64,000 nucleotides of DNA from Oscheius sp. JU75 (taxonomy: Eukaryota; Nematoda; Chromadorea; Rhabditida; Rhabditidae). The notes under the pieces were generated by a model, which worked only from the letters and a program-made list of their open reading frames with translations, was not told the origin of the DNA and did not search any database. The stretch lies in assembly GCA_037178855.1 (NCBI GenBank), contig JASJZC010000006.1, positions 2,542,001 through 2,606,000 of the forward strand, in the 5' to 3' direction. Every line of letters starts with the position of its first letter. The stretch's first letter is position 1. Made by a program: the position numbers and the translations under genes. This document shows, one piece after another, positions 11,366 to 22,170 of this stretch.

Positions 11366-14283
11366 TCATTTCTCTTTCGGCTTCTGTTTCAACAGCACTT
11401 CTATACTTTCGGTTTTCTCGATCAACACCTCCAATCTTTCTTGTACTGTAGTATCTAGTTTACTCTGAAGCACAAGCAATTCCCCAACAAAATTGCTGGT
11501 CAGCATAGCCAGTTCCTTTTCCGAGAACTTTTGTTTCTTCTCATCATTGCAAATACGTAAATAGAGCGGGAAATCCTGAATTTTGAATATTTCACCATCT
11601 AAATAAGTGAATCCCTGCTCCAGAAGATGGCTGACATTGTAAATTTGACCGCCGAAGAGAATTATCCACCTGACCAGCCCCTCATTATAGCTGGCAACTT
11701 CGAGGGAATCGTATTGTTTCACATTCTATATAAAAGTCAAGGTTTTGGAACATGAAATATTACCATTGTCGGACGACTGCTAGTAACCATTTTCCAGAGA
11801 CCTTTTATTCCCCCCGAAGTCTCTTCTATAACCAGCTCTGGGTCCTGGTAGTGGGCAGGGAGACATTTTCTCCCTGGAGGGAATCTGGATTTGGTGTAGA
11901 ACATCATAGGCTCGTTTTTGTTGAAGAAGGGTGCCATGTCGGACTGAAAAAGTGAGGGAGGGGTGAATAGGATGAATGTTAGCATTTCTTTGGGTTCAAT
12001 AATTTAAACTCAATTTTTGGTGTTTCAGTGAGAAAATCGCAGGTTTCAATAGTCCAGTCTGATTATTATTTTTAGATATGGCTGTCTGGGAGAACCTTCT
12101 TGGTTCTTTGTACCTGATTATTAAAAAGTGAAACATAAAACTCTGCCCGCTAGAAGTTGAACTCCAAAACGAAACCTTTGGTTTAAGCTGTAAAAGTACA
12201 ATAGGAAGTCAAGGAAGACTTGAAATATGTAGTCGACCAGGAGATCTACAAATTATTAACACCATGTACCATGTTCGTTCTCAAAGGAACTGTGAAACAT
12301 TGTGGTCTTGCCAAATTATGACTCAGTTTTATTGGAAAAGGAAGCTAGTTCTCGTTGAAAAAGGTCTTGGAAACATTTGGTTTTGAGCGGAGCACCTTTA
12401 AGCTGACACCGTTCTCAAAATTTCATATTTTCTTTAGTGAGCAAGTTGAAACGTAAAGCATGGATACGGATCTTTTGAAAAGGCCGCTTGAAACTAAACA
12501 CACTTGAAAAAAAGGGATTAGCTGGCGCTGTCTCGAAGTTGGAACTCCATTTACAACACTTCTACTTATAATTACTGAAACATTTTGATTCTACAAAACT
12601 ACGGGATTCTGACGAAAGAGTTGATATTCTAAGTTTCGACAATTCAAAAAAGGTGAACCGACTCGTATAGGTCGAACTAGGAAATTGAATGGACCCTGAC
12701 TGTCAGACAGTTGTACTGTCGCTGTATAGCCTGATTTGTTTTTTGATTTTTTATGCTACCTTCCTTATGTGACTTCACAAACTTCCTGATTCCCTTATTA
12801 AGAACTGTAAAACACAAACCTTGTAAACTGGCCCAAAATCCTGAAGTGGACAGTAGAATTGAGACGAGCTAGCGTAAGTGGAAGGATGAACCACTGGACG
12901 TTTCTGGAAAATGTTGACAATTTTTGGATAACGACAGATACATTGGAAAAGACAGAGATCCTGACCACTTCATCTTTCTTTGAAACATTTTTTTTTTTTT
13001 TTTTTTTTTTTGAGAAAAAATTGTTGATATTGGCAGTACCATCCATTTACGGATAGTTATCATTCCAGTGTATTACAAGACTATTATAAGACCCAAAGCA
13101 CTGATCTCACCTCGATTCCTCTCACTTCCGGTACTGCCTTTGTACCAATAACTAGCAATAGTTGTCTCATTTCTTAAAAAAATTGAGTGGTTCTATGTTT
13201 CAAAAATGGTACTAACCGTCCGAGGAACCACCGAATCGATCGCTTGTCGCTGAGTTCTTAAGGTAATTTTCTATCTTGTTCTCCAGTGTTTCTACTAAAA
13301 CCGCTGAAAAATGCTTTGAAAACAGCATAGATACTCACCTCGATCTACCAGATTCTCTAGAGTCGCTGTCGTTTCATCGAACTTAGATAGGCAGAGGTCG
13401 AGAGAAGGTTGGATGGTACGTAAAAAATCTGACAAAATACAATAAATATCTATATTGCAGCTTTACTTTACTACAATAAAGTCAACTCACGTTATAACGC
13501 AGGAAGAAACTATTGGAATTAGTACGATTTTTGAAATACTTTTAGTATTTGAGCCGGTTCGAATACAGTTTGTATCTAAAGTACCATGAAGTTTCTAGAT
13601 CAAAAAGATGTTGCGCCCTGAACGTACTCGATGAGTTCCAAACCTGCTCGTGCCATACGCCTGTTTTCCACGAATAAAAACGCAATTTTAATACTTTCAA
13701 AATGCGAAGAATGTAAGCGAAATTTTACAGCTTTCGCAAAATTTTCTTCTTCTACAAATCGTTTGGGTGAAACATTCAACAAAAACTTGATGTTCACTTG
13801 AGGAAAAAGAATTAATGTTCCACTAAGTATGTATGTTGTTGAATAGGAACGAGATTTGCTTCTTTCAGAAACCAGAGAAAAGAATAGTAATATGAAACGC
13901 GTAGTATTTTAGCACAAGCAAAAATGCTTTTTCGAAAACGTAATCTTCCCAGTGTTTTCGTAAAGAACTGACAGACGTACTGATATCTTACAAGAGTTCG
14001 TTTTAGGGTTCACCAAGGATAACGCAGTGTTTACTAAGCGTTCTTCTATGTCTCTTTACGTGAAACATTAGAATCGGAAACGTGTTTCCTGAAACAATAG
14101 TCAGTAGTCTTACAACCCATAAAAAGCTTCAAAGAACCCGCCTGTGAGTATTTCCTCGATCTTCTCCATCCTGTCTTCAGTTTGCTCCTTTTCTTTCATC
14201 AACCTCTCCGCTTTCTTGTCCGAAGCATTCGCTGCAGCCATTGCTTCGTACATTCTTGTAGCGACTGATTCATTTTCCGCCAT
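11366..14283 (-). CDS. Unidentified coiled-coil-type multi-exon gene
   Basis: The likely start is ATG at 14283 (MAENESVATRMYEAMAAANA), followed by a charged helix (KKAERLMKEKEQTEDRMEKI). Further exons are visible near 13797-13605 (NIKFLLNVSPKRFVEEENFA), 13430-13340 (FLRTIQPSLDLCLSKFDE, then GTGAGT), 13305-13215 (VLVETLENKIENYLKNSA), 13165-13110 (MRQLLLVIGTKAVPEVRG) and 11955-11760 (MAPFFNKNEPMMFYTKSRF). The last exon, 11722-11366, runs from KQYDSLEVASYNEGLVRWI to the C-terminus LLKQKPKEK. Codon quality and splice sites make it a believable gene. No known domain is recognised; heptad-like charge patterns suggest coiled coils. The middle exons between 13.1 and 12.0 kb are not resolved. Confidence 0.5.
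12988..13011. repeat. Poly(T) run of 24
   Basis: Uninterrupted homopolymer of T inside an intron region of the minus-strand gene. It could be a retroposition tail or simple slippage; nothing recognisable flanks it. Confidence 0.9.
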
Positions 14284-14650
14284 TGTACAATTAGAAAACG
14301 GGAAAAACGAGCGAGAAAATGAGAAAAGGGAGGAGCAGCTGGCAGTTGGTTTGTTATCTGATCGTGGCTGCCACGTGAACGACCGCCGCTTATGTAAACT
14401 ATGAGAAACGGAAGACAAATGGAAATTCTTGTCAGATCGCGCCCTCCCCATCGTTTCTATTGCTGAAATGTTTCACCATTTTGGTATAGGTTGGAAAACA
14501 CTGAGGACGAAAACAATCAAGCTACAAAGGAAAACAAGGTTAGCCCGTTCAATTTGGGTGAATTTGCACAGGATATGATTAATCAGCTCAAGAAATGGCT
14601 AGTCTACGCTGATAAGCTGACACCGAGTAGGCACGGAAAGAGGAAACATT

Positions 14651-17600
14651 ATGGAAAGCTACACGCTTTTCGTTGCCCTTATGACAGAAAAACTTGAGGA
14701 AGCAAAGAAGCATGTGACTGTTCCACTCTCAGTTTACCAGATCCTTCACGACGAAGATATTTTGAGTGCAGAATTGCTATCATTGGCAGTGCGAGAGATA
14801 GACAAACAGGAATACCTCCTAGGAGAGCTGCGAAAGTTATTCCAAGTGGACTACAGTTCACAATTACAAGATGTAGTCACCGACACAATCACACAGCTTT
14901 CGGATGCTTGTCACACTCTTTCCGTTTCACGGGACGACTTGAACACAAAAATTGCCGAATTATTAGAAGGAAACTCTAAGATGCAAAATGAAATAGTGTG
15001 TTTACAGAAGCAGCTGGAGCAGCTCACAAGAGAGGAAGAAGAATCGCTTCTTGCGACACCGATCCGAGGCACCGCCGAGGGAAACTTGCCTACTGGTAGG
15101 CCTGGTTGGGGAAGATTAAGAAATCTTCTTCAGGACGCCAGACGAGACAGCCCAAGCAGCCAGAATCCGTCGGAGAAGGGACCAACCAGGGCAGAGCGAC
15201 CGATGGAGGTACGATCGACCCCTACGAGTCAGTTTGCTCATGTTCCCGACAGGCGAAGCAGAGAGAATAATCACTTCGAAACCTTAATGCGCGCTAATAT
15301 CATGCCCGATCTGGAGCCATTTTCGGGAGAAGCTGATTCGTGTAGTTTCTTTGCACATTTAGAGCTGTTCCAGAATAAGTATGATGGGGTAAACCTTTCG
15401 GAATCACTACGTAGAACACTCTTTGTGAAACTCCTAAGAGGGAAGGCATTAAAAATATACAACTCACTTCCCGTAGAGACAAAAGAAGGTAATCTTGACG
15501 GAATCGTTGACGAAATGCATCGTAGATTCTCGGGTGATAATGGTCTGGCTAGAATCGACGCTTTAGACAAAATTGGAAACCTTCACTTAGTCTCGGGCGA
15601 ACTTCAAGAATTTTGTGACGAGCTTGAGAGGCTCACAAACAAAGCCTATCGGTCTGCAGGACCCGAAACGATCTCACTGGTCAGGGCTCAGAAGCTATAC
15701 AACAATATCGCTCCGTGGCCTGGCGCCGCCGAAGCTTTGAAGTTCCTCCAATCTAATGATCGTGAAATGGCTTACTCCCACATAAAAACGTTAGCTTTCA
15801 ACCTGCAGAGAAACTTCGAAGCAGTAAGAAATCTCAACCGGAATCGAGAGAAACAATTCACTCCTCATGACTCAAAGCCCAGAAACAATCCTAGACAAAA
15901 CTTCGTTGATTCGAGAAACAAAAGCCACAATAGCCCTCAAAATTGCGTACCTCCGTCTGCTAAGTCCAATTTTACAGATCAAAAACACAAGATCACGTGC
16001 TATAACTGCGGAAAAGACGGTCATACAGCCGCTTTCTGTCAAAAATCCCGTAATAGCAATGGAAATCATCAAAACCCGAACCCGCATAGGCAAACCAGCG
16101 GCTATCCAGCCCAACAGGGGCAGAAACCTAGTCAGTACCCCCCTCGTGGTCTGCCAAACAATGCTAGAGCTATGAGAGGTATTGAAGAGGAAATTCAGCC
16201 TCAGACGACTGATAAAACTTCGACTCTCGCACAAAAACGTAGTTTCCACTTCGCCCATCACGTAATTTCAAGCACAAAAAGTATCTCGACGCCAAGTGAC
16301 CCGTCTCTTTTCGGCATCAAGCCACTCTTTGACGTGACAGTCCTGGGGGTGGCGTGTAAAGCACTATTAGACACCGGCGCCCAGCCAAGTACAATGTCAG
16401 TTGGTTTCTGGGAAAAGATAACCGCCGCTGATCCTAACGCGTTGAAGGGGGTAAAAGTTACAAATAACTCTCCAAACTTGTCCTCGAAAATTATAGACGC
16501 AAGTGGCAACGAAATGCCGCTCATATGCACCTTTTTGGCTGACGTCGCCTTGCATTATAACGATCGGGTCGCCCGGGTTCACTTCCATTTGGTAAAGAAG
16601 GCCCCAAACGAAAACCCTATGGAAATTGTCCTTGGAACTAATAGTTTCCGCGATTTAGGTATTTCCATCGATTTTGATTTGAAGAGGCGGCCGGTCCCAA
16701 CTCCTCCAATCAATGAATCCTCTAAGTCGGTTGCTCAAAATATTCTCTCCACTGAGAAAACCCCTCCCGAAACGCCTAAACAGCAACAATTACCACCGAT
16801 CAGCGTCAATCTCCCGTTTGATTCGTTCTTCTCACAAGAAAACGACAACATGACCAAAATAGCGGGGGCCAAGACGATCACAAGGACAGTCCTCATGCCT
16901 AGTGAGGTAAAGTGGGTCTCGGTACAAGCCCCTCCGCAATTTTTCGGCTCCGAGCGCGTCTTCGAACCTGGCGAAGACCAGAAAGGGCGTCGTTTTGGAT
17001 GTTCTGGCTTGCACAAAGTTGATGAACAGGGTAATACGAAAGTTCTTTTGAGTAATTTCTCGGCAGAGACAATAATTATCAGCAAAGATCATGAGATAGG
17101 CACATTTTCACCAGTCTCCGAGTCATTCCATATCAACCGCATCGCGGAAGTCATCGATGTAGCTCGCAAAGCCAGTAGCGATGATTTTAAGGAGAACAAT
17201 CGCGGACAAACCCTAGTAGAGATACTCGAAAAAGCCAATGAGGGGCCCCTTTCTGAACAAATCCTATCTATTGTGTCTGAATTCGGGGACATTTTCGCAA
17301 TCAACGATTCAGAACTGAAACAAACCAACGTAGTGACACATACGATTGATACGGGGGATCACCCACCAATTCGACAGAAAAATCGACCGATCCCGGCTGG
17401 GGCACGAAAAGAGTTCCGGGAATTGCTGCGAACCTTGTTGGAAAAAGGTGTTATTTCACCGAGTAAGAGCCCTTGGTCCTCCCCTGTGGTCCTGGTAATC
17501 AAAAAGGACGGTTCTATCAGACTATGTGTCGATTTTCGTCAACTGAATAAGGTCATCAAGCTAGATAGTTACCCCCTCCCCTCTGTCGACGGTATTCTAC

Positions 17601-18826
17601 GACTCCTAGGCAATAAAAAGCATTTTACGACCCTGGATCTCCATCAAGGCTTTTGGCAGATCGGTTTGAGCCCAGGCTCACGAGAAAAGACTGCTTTTGT
17701 CACCTCAGAAGGCTTGTATGAGTTTAATGTTCTCCCATTTGGGCTCGCAACGAGTCCGAGCGATTTCCAGCGACTCATGGATACAGTTCTCGCTGAGTTT
17801 CTAGGTCCACAAAACGAAGTCCACGTATACATAGATGATGTTTTGATTGCTACGGATACACTGGAACGCCATTATGAACTCCTAGCAAAGATTTTCAAAA
17901 AGTTCCGCAAGGCAAACCTAGCGGTCAAGGCCCAAAAATGCCGATTCATTCAGAGCTCTGTCCCGTATCTAGGTCACGTCATAAATGCGGAAGGCATTCG
18001 TACCGATCCGACCAAAGTTGAAGCTATCAAATCGTTCCCAGCGCCGAGAAATATCACCGACCTTCGGAGCTTCTTGGGCCTAGCAGGGTACTACAGAAAA
18101 TTCCTCCTGAATTTTTCTGCAATTTCAAAACCGTTGAACGAGTTGACCAAGAAAGGCCAAGCTTTCGAGTGGTCGCCGGAGCGAAACGAGGCATTCGAGA
18201 CGCTAAAGGAGAAGTTGATCTCTGCCCCGGTTTTGATTCAACCAGACCTGGACGGAGCCTTGTCTGGGACGAACCCGTTCATAATATTTACGGATGCTTC
18301 GGGAAACGGAGTAGGTGCCGTCTTATCACAGAAAGGCAAGGATGGAATGCTTCATCCAGTGGCGTTCACTTCGAAGGGGTTGACCAAGGCCGAAAGTAAT
18401 TACCACGTGTCTGATTTGGAGGCGCTAGCTATTGTTCACGCCCTCCGGCGTTTTCACTATCTTTTATTCAATATGAAAGGCATCATAGTCCGTACGGATC
18501 ACAAACCCTTGCTTTGCCTTTTCAAAACAGCAATATCAGCTCGAATGCTCCGCTGGTCACTTATCTTGCAACATTACGACATCAAAATTGAATATGTAAA
18601 GGGATCAGCCAACCAGGTCGCAGACGCGTTGTCGCGAGGTCCTTGCCAACCGTTAGATAGCGTTGATGCCACTAGTGTTTGTGAAGACCTTACCACTAGA
18701 ATCGTGAATCGAATCAATACAGTCCCTGATTCCGAATACCTCATAGAGCTCAAAAATGACCCGGTGTACGTAGATCTTTTCAACCAGTTAGCTTTGGGAC
18801 TTGATGGAGAATTACCGAACATCTGA
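14651..18826 (+). CDS. Gag-pol polyprotein, first open segment (gag, PR, RT, RNase H)
   Basis: 1391-residue open frame. A helical Gag region with capsid-like sequence (about 15280-15850) is followed by a CCHC knuckle CYNCGKDGHTAAFC (about 15999-16040) that binds RNA, then an aspartic protease with LLDTGAQPS (about 16366). The reverse transcriptase runs from about 17390, with catalytic YIDDV at about 17828, and the RNase H starts at DASGNGVGAVLS (about 18292). It ends at a TGA (18824-18826) between RNase H and integrase, and the same frame stays open afterwards. The stop is therefore either a nonsense mutation or a readthrough site. Gypsy pol normally has no stop here, so decay is the simpler reading. 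Confidence 0.9.
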   Translation: MESYTLFVALMTEKLEEAKKHVTVPLSVYQILHDEDILSAELLSLAVREIDKQEYLLGELRKLFQVDYSSQLQDVVTDTITQLSDACHTLSVSRDDLNTKIAELLEGNSKMQNEIVCLQKQLEQLTREEEESLLATPIRGTAEGNLPTGRPGWGRLRNLLQDARRDSPSSQNPSEKGPTRAERPMEVRSTPTSQFAHVPDRRSRENNHFETLMRANIMPDLEPFSGEADSCSFFAHLELFQNKYDGVNLSESLRRTLFVKLLRGKALKIYNSLPVETKEGNLDGIVDEMHRRFSGDNGLARIDALDKIGNLHLVSGELQEFCDELERLTNKAYRSAGPETISLVRAQKLYNNIAPWPGAAEALKFLQSNDREMAYSHIKTLAFNLQRNFEAVRNLNRNREKQFTPHDSKPRNNPRQNFVDSRNKSHNSPQNCVPPSAKSNFTDQKHKITCYNCGKDGHTAAFCQKSRNSNGNHQNPNPHRQTSGYPAQQGQKPSQYPPRGLPNNARAMRGIEEEIQPQTTDKTSTLAQKRSFHFAHHVISSTKSISTPSDPSLFGIKPLFDVTVLGVACKALLDTGAQPSTMSVGFWEKITAADPNALKGVKVTNNSPNLSSKIIDASGNEMPLICTFLADVALHYNDRVARVHFHLVKKAPNENPMEIVLGTNSFRDLGISIDFDLKRRPVPTPPINESSKSVAQNILSTEKTPPETPKQQQLPPISVNLPFDSFFSQENDNMTKIAGAKTITRTVLMPSEVKWVSVQAPPQFFGSERVFEPGEDQKGRRFGCSGLHKVDEQGNTKVLLSNFSAETIIISKDHEIGTFSPVSESFHINRIAEVIDVARKASSDDFKENNRGQTLVEILEKANEGPLSEQILSIVSEFGDIFAINDSELKQTNVVTHTIDTGDHPPIRQKNRPIPAGARKEFRELLRTLLEKGVISPSKSPWSSPVVLVIKKDGSIRLCVDFRQLNKVIKLDSYPLPSVDGILRLLGNKKHFTTLDLHQGFWQIGLSPGSREKTAFVTSEGLYEFNVLPFGLATSPSDFQRLMDTVLAEFLGPQNEVHVYIDDVLIATDTLERHYELLAKIFKKFRKANLAVKAQKCRFIQSSVPYLGHVINAEGIRTDPTKVEAIKSFPAPRNITDLRSFLGLAGYYRKFLLNFSAISKPLNELTKKGQAFEWSPERNEAFETLKEKLISAPVLIQPDLDGALSGTNPFIIFTDASGNGVGAVLSQKGKDGMLHPVAFTSKGLTKAESNYHVSDLEALAIVHALRRFHYLLFNMKGIIVRTDHKPLLCLFKTAISARMLRWSLILQHYDIKIEYVKGSANQVADALSRGPCQPLDSVDATSVCEDLTTRIVNRINTVPDSEYLIELKNDPVYVDLFNQLALGLDGELPNI

Positions 18827-21538
18827 GAAAGTGGCAAAAAGCTGCTCGCGAGTAATTTTGCCGTGGATGACGGTATGTTATGGCTACTTCTCGATAACGC
18901 TCCGCCGAGAAAAGTTATTCCCCAGTCCAAACGTCGAGAAATCTTTGATAAAGCCCACGCAGGGGTATTCTCCGGTCATTTTGGACACCGAAAAGTTTAC
19001 AAACAACTGAAGACGTTCGCTTATTGGGAAACAATGGCTCGCGACATCTATCTATGGCATAAACAATGCGTTCGCTGTTTTGTCGACAATAAAACAGGAA
19101 AACTGGTCCCTCCTCTCAATCCTATTGTGACAAGCCGTCCTTATGAGCTAGTGGGGATAGATATTATGGAATTGGGTCCGACCACAAGCGGGAATCGTTA
19201 CGTTCTGGTGCTAGTGGATCATTTTTCTAAATGGGTTGGAGCTTTTCCAATTTCTAACAAGTCAGCAGCCTGTGTTGCTAACGTTATCGTATCTAAATGG
19301 ATAGGAGAAGGAGGCCGATGGCCAAAAAGTCTACACTCTGACAGGGGAAAAGAGTTTTTGAATGAAATTATTGAGGAATGCAAAAAGTTGACTCAAATTT
19401 CCTGGTCTGTGACAAAAGGTTATAACCCAAGAGAAAACGGTATTACTGAAAGAGTCAATCAGACTTTGCAGAGAGCGCTCCGCAAGAGAATCGACTCCCC
19501 GACAGAATGGGATAGGTTGCTCCCGTTTGTGGTCTATGCTTATAACAGTACGGTTCACGAAAGCACTGGGGAGACACCATTTTTCTTGTTACACGGATTT
19601 GATGCGTTTTGCCCCGCAGATTTACCCGAGGTTGCTCCGCCTTCGAAATACCTTGTAGATTCACAAGAATACAAAGCTGCGCTGATAGATGCCACTCGCC
19701 AAGCTAGAGAGTTTGCAAAAGAGCGAAATGATCGTGAGCGTGAGCGATTTAAAGAGTTTTATGATAAAACTAATAAAACCGACTCAAAAGTTTACCCAAA
19801 GCTTGGAGACAGGGTGTTTATGAAAATTCCTGGGGAAAAGGCACACTCTAAACATCCTAAGCTCACATACGACATTTCGGGTCCTTATAGGGTTATTGAT
19901 GTTTCACAAAACTCTGCCTGCATCACGGAGATCGGAAAGAACAAAGGGGCACAACGCGTGCAGTTCGACCTTTTGCTCATTCTTCCTACCGACCTACAAA
20001 CGGAAAACTGGCAAACGAAAAAGAAACGAGCCAGGGTAAAGATCGCTAAAGTTTCAAAAATTGGCTTCACAGCAATGTCGGTCAGCAACACAGACAGACA
20101 CTTCGAAAGCAATGACATACATCACCAGGACATCCTTATTGACGACGCTGATTTCAGGAACCAAGTTGACGTGTCCACCTCACATCCTCTTCATCCAGCT
20201 TGGAGATGTACTCAGAGAGGAGGAACCGAAGATGACTGCTCATTCTCGACAGCTACGGTCGCACATGTATGTCGTCTCTTCAAGAGGGCGTGCCCTGACA
20301 GCACCGAACACCTCCCAGTTCGATCAGTGGAAGAGGTGATCCGGATCCTCTCCGTGCTCGAGGACACAAAAATCCTCCCGCAACTGAAAGCACAGCACAT
20401 CCGGATGAGGAACTGCGGTCGTATCAGTGTCTCCATCGTCGCCAGAGCATTTCATTTCGGGAAGGGATTCTGCTCTCATATCGCCCGAGCGGCTATCAGG
20501 GAGACCAACAACGAGCTGATCTTCCGGCCTCCCATTGCCCAGTTGACAAGCGAAGAAGTAACAGAAGCCCTGGGACAATCGGGAACGATAGAACCGCAGA
20601 AGTTCGAGGGCAAGGATCTCGTGCTGTTACCGGAACAGCATTTCTCACAAGGAACTCGTATCAAATTCCGATTCGGAGAAGTGAAGCTGTACAATGGACG
20701 CTTAGAGGACGCTGCCAAGTACGTACCACACTCGGACGACGTCTATCGATATGTGATCGTCGTTATGGACGAGTCTTTCGAAAACGATCACATTGAGGTC
20801 GGTCTGGCGAAACTACAACAGAAGGCCTTGAAACACGACACAGCTGTTTTGCTGCTGACAAGCCCTGTTCTCGGCAACTACGACGATCACAGGGGAGCGA
20901 CGTCCCTCTTCTCCGATCTATTCAAGAAGTTCATCAATTCCGTAGGAAACCAGTGCCGTGTGGGACTGCTGGAAGCGCCTGAAGAAGGCTTGGAAATCCC
21001 TATGCGGTATTATCTTTGCCTGGGGTTCAACGCTCTGAAGACAACTCCCCGAACCGGATTCGTACCCAAGCAAATCACCCACTATCTGACTGAAGCCGAA
21101 CGAACGCTCAACGCTCGCTGGGATACGATAACTACAATGGGCCAGTCCCGAATCATTACTGAGGGCCGTCAGCTGTTCAACGGGAAGCAAGAAAGTCGCA
21201 AACGGACGCTCGAGGATGCTGAACCACCTAAGAAGAAGACGTTACGCCCTGAAGATCTCTTTTCGGAAGATGGAGGATTCACTGATGAAGGCTCCGAGGG
21301 ACTCAACTCGTTCTCACCCGTTACCGGTAGCCGTGGACAGCGATCTGGAGGATATCGTGGACGTGCTCAAGGACAACCCCAATCTCGTGCTCAAGGACAA
21401 CCTCAACATCGGGCTCAAGGACCACCTCGTTCCCGTACTCAAGGACCGCCTCGTTCCCGTGCTCAAGGACCGTTCCGTTCCCGTGCTGAAGATCACCGTC
21501 ATCCTGCAGGAAAGAAGCACACCGCTAGACGTTTCTGA
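18827..21538 (+). CDS. Pol second open segment: integrase plus unusual C-terminal domain
   Basis: Same frame as the upstream segment; first ATG at 18863. It carries the integrase zinc region (HAGVFSGHFGHRKVY then CVRC, about 18955-19080). The DDE core follows: VGIDIMEL at about 19152, SDRGKEF at about 19337 and NGITERVNQ at about 19437. A GPY/F-type module (SGPYRVIDV) lies near 19878. From about 20040 the protein runs on for about 450 residues with no family I recognise (landmarks CRLFKRACP, MRNCGRISVSIVARAFHFG, MRYYLCLGFNAL). It ends in a basic nuclear-signal-like stretch (EPPKKKTLR) and an Arg/Gly/Gln/Pro repeat tail. A protein this long past the GPY/F module is unusual for Gypsy pol; it may be an acquired env-position or accessory domain. 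Confidence 0.85.
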   Translation, partial: ESGKKLLASNFAVDDGMLWLLLDNAPPRKVIPQSKRREIFDKAHAGVFSGHFGHRKVYKQLKTFAYWETMARDIYLWHKQCVRCFVDNKTGKLVPPLNPIVTSRPYELVGIDIMELGPTTSGNRYVLVLVDHFSKWVGAFPISNKSAACVANVIVSKWIGEGGRWPKSLHSDRGKEFLNEIIEECKKLTQISWSVTKGYNPRENGITERVNQTLQRALRKRIDSPTEWDRLLPFVVYAYNSTVHESTGETPFFLLHGFDAFCPADLPEVAPPSKYLVDSQEYKAALIDATRQAREFAKERNDRERERFKEFYDKTNKTDSKVYPKLGDRVFMKIPGEKAHSKHPKLTYDISGPYRVIDVSQNSACITEIGKNKGAQRVQFDLLLILPTDLQTENWQTKKKRARVKIAKVSKIGFTAMSVSNTDRHFESNDIHHQDILIDDADFRNQVDVSTSHPLHPAWRCTQRGGTEDDCSFSTATVAHVCRLFKRACPDSTEHLPVRSVEEVIRILSVLEDTKILPQLKAQHIRMRNCGRISVSIVARAFHFGKGFCSHIARAAIRETNNELIFRPPIAQLTSEEVTEALGQSGTIEPQKFEGKDLVLLPEQHFSQGTRIKFRFGEVKLYNGRLEDAAKYVPHSDDVYRYVIVVMDESFENDHIEVGLAKLQQKALKHDTAVLLLTSPVLGNYDDHRGATSLFSDLFKKFINSVGNQCRVGLLEAPEEGLEIPMRYYLCLGFNALKTTPRTGFVPKQITHYLTEAERTLNARWDTITTMGQSRIITEGRQLFNGKQESRKRTLEDAEPPKKKTLRPEDLFSEDGGFTDEGSEGLNSFSPVTGSRGQRSGGYRGRAQGQPQSRAQGQPQHRAQGPPRSRTQGPPRSRAQGPFRSRAEDHRHPAGKKHTARRF
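21361..21492 (+). repeat. 24-bp tandem repeat coding for an RAQGQPQS-type octapeptide
   Basis: About five and a half units of CGTGCTCAAGGACAACCCCA-type sequence. The 24-bp period keeps the frame and gives an Arg-rich, Gln/Pro-rich tail on the pol C-terminus. Such tails often bind nucleic acid; that role is inferred. Confidence 0.85.
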
Positions 21539-21574
21539 TGATCGTCGGGACGTCGATCAACCGAAGGAGGGGCA

Positions 21575-22062
21575 TGTCACATAGCCGGTATTCCTATGAT
21601 ATTTTATTCTCGTTACTCTACCTAAAACAACCACAACCGTTTTCGTCCCTCCCGTCATATTTCACTTTTCAAAGACCCGCCACACCGTAACCATTCAGTT
21701 TTACGCGCGGAGCGCCATCGTTTGGATTTTCTGGTTGTTTTTGTGGTTGTTCGGTTTTCTCTCGCTCGATCTAGAGTCGAGAGTTCTATTCTATTGTTTT
21801 CTTCTGTTTCCCCGTATTGAGTTACCCATCTATTATCAGGTTGTTGGACCTATTGAGTCCCAAGGCTGAATAAATTTTGTTTGAAGAAAAAGGGGTGCTT
21901 TTCTAGTAATAAGATCTCGATCTAGCCTAACCAGCAGATCGAACATCTTGAGGTTACGACTCGGCCATCGTAATTCCTCATTAAAAGTTGATATTAAACC
22001 GAGCGCGCGCAGTTGCTATAATTTTGGCGCACCCTGTACAATTTTCTTGTACAAGCAATGTT
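21575..22062 (+). repeat. 3' LTR of the Gypsy element
   Basis: Begins TGTCACAT directly after the polypurine tract and plausibly ends ATGTTACA near 22062; these ends are a near-perfect short inverted repeat with TG..CA termini. An AATAAA signal (about 21870) lies within, as expected for an LTR. The right boundary is inferred because no second LTR is available for comparison. Confidence 0.55.
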
Positions 22063-22170
22063 ACAGTAACTTGAACTAACTGCAAATTAAAGTTTTAAAG
22101 GGAAAGTCTAGTTGTACTAAACGGATAAACAGAGCGCTTTCAAATGGGCCGTAGTTCACTCATTTGAAAT

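Larger units (their letters stand above)
14491..22062 (+). mobile_element. Ty3/Gypsy LTR retrotransposon (5' LTR not seen)
   Basis: Gag-pol coding region with zinc knuckle, protease, RT, RNase H and integrase in Ty3/Gypsy order, followed by a polypurine tract (AAGGAGGGG, about 21564-21572) and a 3' LTR starting TGTCACAT at 21575. No copy of that LTR is visible between 13.8 kb and gag, so the element is either 5' truncated or incomplete. A coding-like stretch at 14494-14640 (EDENNQATKENKVSPFNLGE) looks like the gag N-terminus but lies in a different frame from the long ORF, implying a frameshift at about 14615-14650. Confidence 0.8.

Noticed and set aside
14110..14451. Minus-strand ORF of 113 residues starting at 14451
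   Set aside because: Only the part from ATG 14283 looks coding; the upstream segment is basic, Ser-rich and likely 5' UTR.
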